Assembly (NCBI RefSeq): GCF_000313135.1
Contig: NW_004457532.1
Coordinates: 1,134,737 to 1,161,061, forward strand
Origin: Acanthamoeba castellanii str. Neff
Taxonomy: Eukaryota > Discosea > Longamoebia > Acanthamoebidae
Length of the DNA: 26,325 bases
Reading direction: 5' to 3'
Each line of letters opens with the position of its first letter. Position 1 is the stretch's first letter. Made by a program: the position numbers and the translations under genes. Positions 22,934 to 26,325 of this stretch are shown here, piece after piece. Below the pieces are notes generated by a model that saw only the letters and a program-made list of their open reading frames with translations, had not been told where the DNA came from and searched no databases.

Positions 22934-25900
22934 ATGCTGCTGCGCAAGGCCTCGAGTGCATTGGTGCGTACCAAGGCGACAGCTGAGACCACTCAAATCA
23001 AAAAGAAGATTAAGTCGCAGGAAGAAGCCCGCACCCACGCCCAAGTGTGGATATCCGGTACCGCACGCGCTGTGCTTTATTCATTTATTTATTTATTATT
23101 TGAAGTATATTTGTACGACGGTGGTGAGGCTTCTCACCCCCTGCCCCCCCGACAAACAGTGTGTGAGGCCAGGGAGCTGCCCCGCATGGACGTCGGAGGT
23201 ACGCATACCTCCCAGCTGCCCGTGTGCCCCACCGTGACTTCAACGAGATTGTCAAAGTGTACACCTGCGATGATGTGCCATTTGACGTTCCCCTTTGCTT
23301 GCTTCCTGCCGACGATATGCAGGCAAGTCCGATGGCTACGTGATCGTGCAGGCGGGACACCATCACTATAGGACGCGCACCATCTGGAAGAATCTCAACC
23401 CCTTCTGGGGCGATGACCTCAAATTGTACTTGTCCTCATGCACCACACAACACGCACGACACACGCACGCCCGCACGCACACACACGCGCGCGCACACAC
23501 ACACGACTGGTACATGTCCTATTCTGGTTAACGCTGCTTGCACCTACAGCGATGTGACGGACGGTGACATGAAGGAGATCCTCTTCACCATCTGGGATCA
23601 GGACAATCACCTGCAGGACGACATCATCGGCTGCGTGCGCATTCCGCTCGAGGACATCAAAGACCAACTGGTACGGCCGCCTTTTATTATTATTATTATT
23701 GTTCTGTTTTTATTTTTTGATTTTGATCATTTATTTATTATTTTATTCTTTCAATAATGTTGAATTTTTGTGTATTTTCTTCCTCACATGTATGTGGTTG
23801 TGGTTGTGGTTGGGCAGCTCCACGAGAAGTTCCACCCCATCCAGCCCATGTCGGAGAAGGAGTTCGTGGCGGGCGACGTCAAGCTGCGCCTCACCTACTC
23901 GCCGCCCAAGGGCGACACCGACGGCACTCTCACCGTCTTGGGTACGCTTCCCCCTACGTTGCCCCTCCCCCCTTTCGTGCGGTGAGCGCGCACAGTTCTG
24001 AGTGTCGCCCCCCCCCCTCTCTTCGACTGTGCAGTCAAGAAAGCCCGCAATCTTGCGGTCAAGGACGCCAACGGGTACCAATCCTCCCTTTCACGAACGA
24101 TCATTCCACTGACGTGGTGAGCAGTCGTGGCTGCTTAACGTCGCTGACGCGCTGCTTGACGTCTTCGTTCTTCGTAGGCTCAGCGACCCGTATGTGAAGT
24201 TGCGGTTGGGCGGCCAGAAGAAGAAGACCAAGGTCGTCAAGAAGAACCTCAGCCCCGTGTGGGACGAAGAGTTCACCTTGTACCGTCAACCCCTCCATCA
24301 TGCCCCCCCCCTCTCTTCGTCAGTCAACCATTAACACACCACACAGCAAGGTGCCGGCCAAGGGCGGCGACACCAACCTGCAAGTGGCCGTCTGGGTCCG
24401 TACACCGTCTTTCTGTTTTGCTCGTATGCGCTGATTCGAAGTACTTTTTCTAATTCTCTCCTTCTCTCGCGAATCACAGGACTGGGACATGATCAGCAGC
24501 TCCGATTTCATGGGCGAGCTCAGCATCCCGCTGCACGACCTCCCCGCCGACCAGCCCCTTTCCAAGTGGTTCCTCCTCGCTGCCTCTGGTACCCCAAGCT
24601 CCTTTCTTTTCTTTTCTTTTCTTTCTATTTCCTTCTTCTTTCTTGTTCTTCTGTTCTTCCCCCAATGGCGTTATTGGCGGTGGACTGAGGCATCTGTCGC
24701 AGCCGAGGAGTCCAAGGAGGACGGAGACGAGGAGAGCAAGAAGAAGAGCAAGAAGAAGCTGGGCGACCTGCGCGTCAAGATCAAATACACCGTACGATGG
24801 CGAAACAACGTGACACGATAGCGGGGCCTGCCTGGCCTGACTAACGCCACCACCAAACACACCACAGGAGCAAAAGCTGTTGCCGCTCTCGGTCTACTCC
24901 GACCTCTTGCAGGTGCCTTCCTCGCCCCAACCTCGCCGCACACGCACCACGCACACGCACCACCGCACACGCATCACCGCACGCGCGCGCAGGTCACTCA
25001 CAGCGTTTATATTTATTATTGTGGCCCAGATGCTGATGGAAGAGGAAGAGCTGCTGAGCTGGCTCTACGACTACACCAAGGAGGCGGGCATCCTCTCCTC
25101 CACGCTGGTCTCCGTCTTCTACTCGCAGGGCAAGGCCACGCAGCTCCTGCACTACCTCACCAAGAAGGAAATCCTCAGCACCAGTACGCCACTCCCTGCG
25201 TGTGCGTGTCGTGTGTCGTGTGCGTGTCGTGTCGTGTGACACTCACGGCGTGCACGCAGAGAGCGCGGGCGTGATCTTCCGTGGCAACACGCTGGCGACC
25301 AAGTGTGTGGACGCCTTCATGAAGCTCATTGGGTCGTCCTACCTCCACCGGGTGCTCAAGGAGCACATTGCGGCCATCAGCGAAGACAAGAAGTCGTGCG
25401 AGGTCGACCCGTCCAAGGTGGAGAAGGGCGAGAACGTGGGCCACAACATGGCCCACCTGCGCGAGACCGCCGAGAAGATCACCGAAGACATCTTTGCCTC
25501 GGCCGACCTCGTCCCCGCGTACGCACCCCCAGCTCGTGTGTGCAGTGTGTGTGTCGTGTCGTGTCGTGTCGTGTCGTGTTGTCGTGTCGCGTGTAGCTCA
25601 CGGTGAATCATTGCAATAGACAATTCCGGGAGGTGTTCCACGGCATCCAGACGACCATTCTCGAGCAGTGGCCCGAAGACGAAACGTCGCGCTACACCGC
25701 CGTCTCCGGCTTCCTCTTCCTTCGTACACCAACCAACAACTTCGTTTTGTTTCATATCTTTTTCTTTGTTTTAACTCAAATTCTCATCATTTTCTGTTCC
25801 GTGCGTCGCAGGCTTTTTCAATCCGGCCATCCTCGGACCCAAGCTCTTCGGCCTCCTTGACAGTACGTCCCCCTACAGGCGCGTGCCATAGAAATTGGGG

Positions 25901-26325
25901 TCTCACAGTCTCATCTCGTCTCTCCACTTCCACCAGCCTTCCCTTCGTTCGTGGCGAGCCGCACGTTCACGCTCCTCTCCAAGATCCTCCAGAACCTGGC
26001 CAACCTGAGTACGCTCTCGCAGGCTTTTACGGAGCAACGCACGCAAGCAAACAAACGTTGACTTGTGGACGCTCCTTCTCGTGTGGCAGTTGAGTTTGGC
26101 CAGAAGGAGCCCTTCCTGGCCGACATGAACCAGTACATTCTCGCCAAGAAGGGCGACATGAAGCGTTTCCTCGACACCGTCTCGGTATGTGTGCGGACAT
26201 ACCTGCGTATGCAGTTGTGTGGTGTGGTGGTGGTGTGCGTGAGTTTGTGTGTTGATGAGCGGCATCTCCAACAGAGCCTGGCGCCGGCCGACAAGCCGGG
26301 ACTGGCCGATGAGCCGGAGATCGAT
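22934..26325 (+). CDS. C2-C2-RasGAP protein, 3' end beyond the window
   Basis: Eighteen exons: 22934-23057, 23160-23198, 23323-23425, 23550-23670, 23818-23941, 24035-24074, 24178-24279, 24347-24395, 24480-24588, 24703-24791, 24868-24912, 25030-25183, 25260-25518, 25620-25723, 25812-25862, 25937-26008, 26090-26184 and 26275-26325 onward; 577 codons in the window. A basic N-terminal helix precedes two C2 domains (about 37-160 and 168-280). Acidic loops such as WDQDNHLQDD and VKDAN/LSDPY with WDWD suggest Ca2+-dependent membrane binding. A Lys/Glu-rich linker follows, then a RasGAP domain from about residue 305. The likely arginine finger is R374 in IFRGNTLATK, and FLFLRFFNPAIL (484-495) is the conserved FLR block. 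It should speed GTP hydrolysis by Ras at membranes, as RASAL/RASA4-type proteins do. Whether a PH domain follows lies outside the window. Confidence 0.93.
23442..23506. repeat. CA/CG-rich simple repeat in a RasGAP-gene intron
   Basis: Tandem CACG, CACA and CGCG units make up most of the intron between exons 3 and 4. Confidence 0.88.
24603..24625. repeat. TTTTC pentamer repeat in an intron
   Basis: About four TTTTC units sit in the pyrimidine-rich intron between exons 9 and 10 of the RasGAP gene. Confidence 0.88.
25199..25239. repeat. GTGTC-type simple repeat in an intron
   Basis: Imperfect units of GTGTC and GTGTGC fill the intron just before the arginine-finger exon of the RasGAP gene. Confidence 0.85.
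25535..25594. repeat. GTGTC pentamer repeat in an intron
   Basis: A tandem run of GTGTC units, flanked by GT-rich sequence, occupies the intron between exons 13 and 14 of the RasGAP gene. It is the cleanest copy of this unit in the window. Confidence 0.9.

Noticed and set aside
23199..23322. Coding-like stretch in a RasGAP intron (frame reading DFNEIVKVYTCDDVPFD)
   Set aside because: As a cassette exon it needs phase 1 at both ends, and the available donors inside it are phase 0. It also breaks the C2 fold between PRMDVGG and KSDGY. Probably chance or a decayed segment.

Overview
The window is nuclear DNA from an amoebozoan and looks most like Acanthamoeba. Exons are GC-rich, intergenic tracts are AT-rich, genes are packed 70-440 bp apart, and most carry many short introns. 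Conserved proteins (cytosolic lysyl-tRNA synthetase, PP2A methylesterase, NF-YA, C2/RasGAP, TMEM164) are eukaryotic. No tRNA, rRNA, transposon or CRISPR array was seen. I built all splice models by hand from splice signals, reading phase and, where possible, family alignment. There is no transcript evidence.

Layout, left to right. (1) An ankyrin-repeat gene on the minus strand runs off the left edge (1-1830). (2) A minus-strand gene of 11 exons encodes an LD-motif, Q/P-rich, otherwise helical protein that may be cytoskeletal or adhesion-related (2236-5791). (3) A minus-strand gene encodes a secreted class A beta-lactamase-like serine hydrolase fused to a golvesin C-terminal-like domain (6058-8330). 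(4) Protein phosphatase methylesterase 1 is on the minus strand (8556-10379). (5) A small intronless gene I do not recognise follows (10457-10900, minus). (6) A TMEM164-family membrane acyltransferase lies at 10974-12305 (minus). (7) A plus-strand gene encodes a secreted protein I do not recognise (12680-13402). (8) NF-YA/HAP2 is on the minus strand (13628-14734). (9) A minus-strand gene encodes a Ser/Pro-rich protein with a SAP-like motif (14997-17716). (10) A leucine-rich-repeat protein gene is on the minus strand (17926-19616). (11) Lysyl-tRNA synthetase is on the plus strand, divergent from it (19887-22497). (12) A plus-strand C2-C2-RasGAP gene runs off the right edge (22934-26325).

The genes do not form a pathway. 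They read as independent housekeeping, signalling and lineage-specific genes. The points most worth a second look are: the secreted beta-lactamase/golvesin enzyme, a domain pairing more typical of bacteria; the LD-motif helical protein; a splice-donor signature with C at intron position +4 in about 64 of 72 inferred introns; and two GC-AG introns whose placement is fixed by homology.
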